The notes below the pieces were generated by a model. It was given only the letters and a program-made list of their open reading frames with translations. It was not told the origin of the DNA and made no database searches. From Bolinopsis microptera (taxonomy: Eukaryota; Ctenophora; Tentaculata; Lobata; Bolinopsidae), in NCBI RefSeq assembly GCF_026151205.1, contig NC_087072.1, positions 22,647,603 through 22,711,602 of the forward strand: a stretch of DNA of 64,000 nucleotides, read 5' to 3'. The position numbers and the translations under genes are program-made. Positions within the stretch are counted from its first letter, which is position 1. Every line of letters begins with the position of its first letter. Shown in pieces: positions 58,571 through 64,000 of this stretch.

Positions 58571-64000
<5,430 letters not shown>

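Overview
The window is nuclear DNA from an animal. It is AT-rich and intron-dense, with canonical GT-AG splicing, and it carries metazoan signalling genes: a focal adhesion kinase, an interferon regulatory factor and a rhodopsin-like receptor. Divergent proteins, many MITEs and an RLE-type LINE family of a kind I associate with cnidarians suggest a non-bilaterian such as a cnidarian. That placement is inference. No phage, plasmid or bacterial feature is present.

Layout. (1) 1-3627: upstream or intronic DNA with tandem repeats. (2) 3628-12389, + strand: the 3' part of a focal adhesion kinase gene (end of FERM, linker with the Src-binding tyrosine, kinase, proline-rich and FAT regions). All twelve visible exons join in phase, and the introns hold a 44-bp minisatellite and MITEs. 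(3) 13.3-19.5 kb: a MITE, a CpG-rich patch and a 3.85-kb non-LTR element with a PHD-like finger, RT and restriction-like endonuclease. It sits between 16-bp target duplications, and a related unoccupied site lies at 26.47 kb. (4) 21.0-24.8 kb, + strand: DR1 (NC2-beta) in one exon, then LAMTOR3 in three exons, with two hAT-type MITEs and a LINE tail in the LAMTOR3 introns. (5) 25.4-35.6 kb, + strand: a large interferon regulatory factor gene with a winged-helix DNA-binding domain, a long Q/S/T/P-rich linker and a C-terminal IRF-association domain. (6) 36.8-38.5 kb, - strand: a three-exon seven-transmembrane receptor with a signal peptide. (7) 40.8-42.9 kb, - strand: a 5'-truncated L2/CR1-like LINE. 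(8) 43-48.5 kb: no gene, but a palindromic satellite-like block and a CCGGGA-type MITE. (9) 48.5-58.6 kb, - strand: a four-exon C2H2 zinc-finger gene with a second, larger CCCGGT MITE in its last intron. (10) 58.6-64 kb: no supportable gene.

The host genes are not an operon; neighbours share no obvious pathway. FAK (adhesion), LAMTOR3 (lysosomal MAPK/mTORC1 scaffold), the GPCR and the IRF are all signalling proteins, and DR1 is a general transcription repressor. The most interesting items are the Q-rich IRF and its unusual splice signals, the RLE element with matched filled and empty target sites, and two MITE families defined here by their 8-bp duplications. All gene models come from reading splice sites, phases and protein motifs by eye; no alignment or transcript was available.
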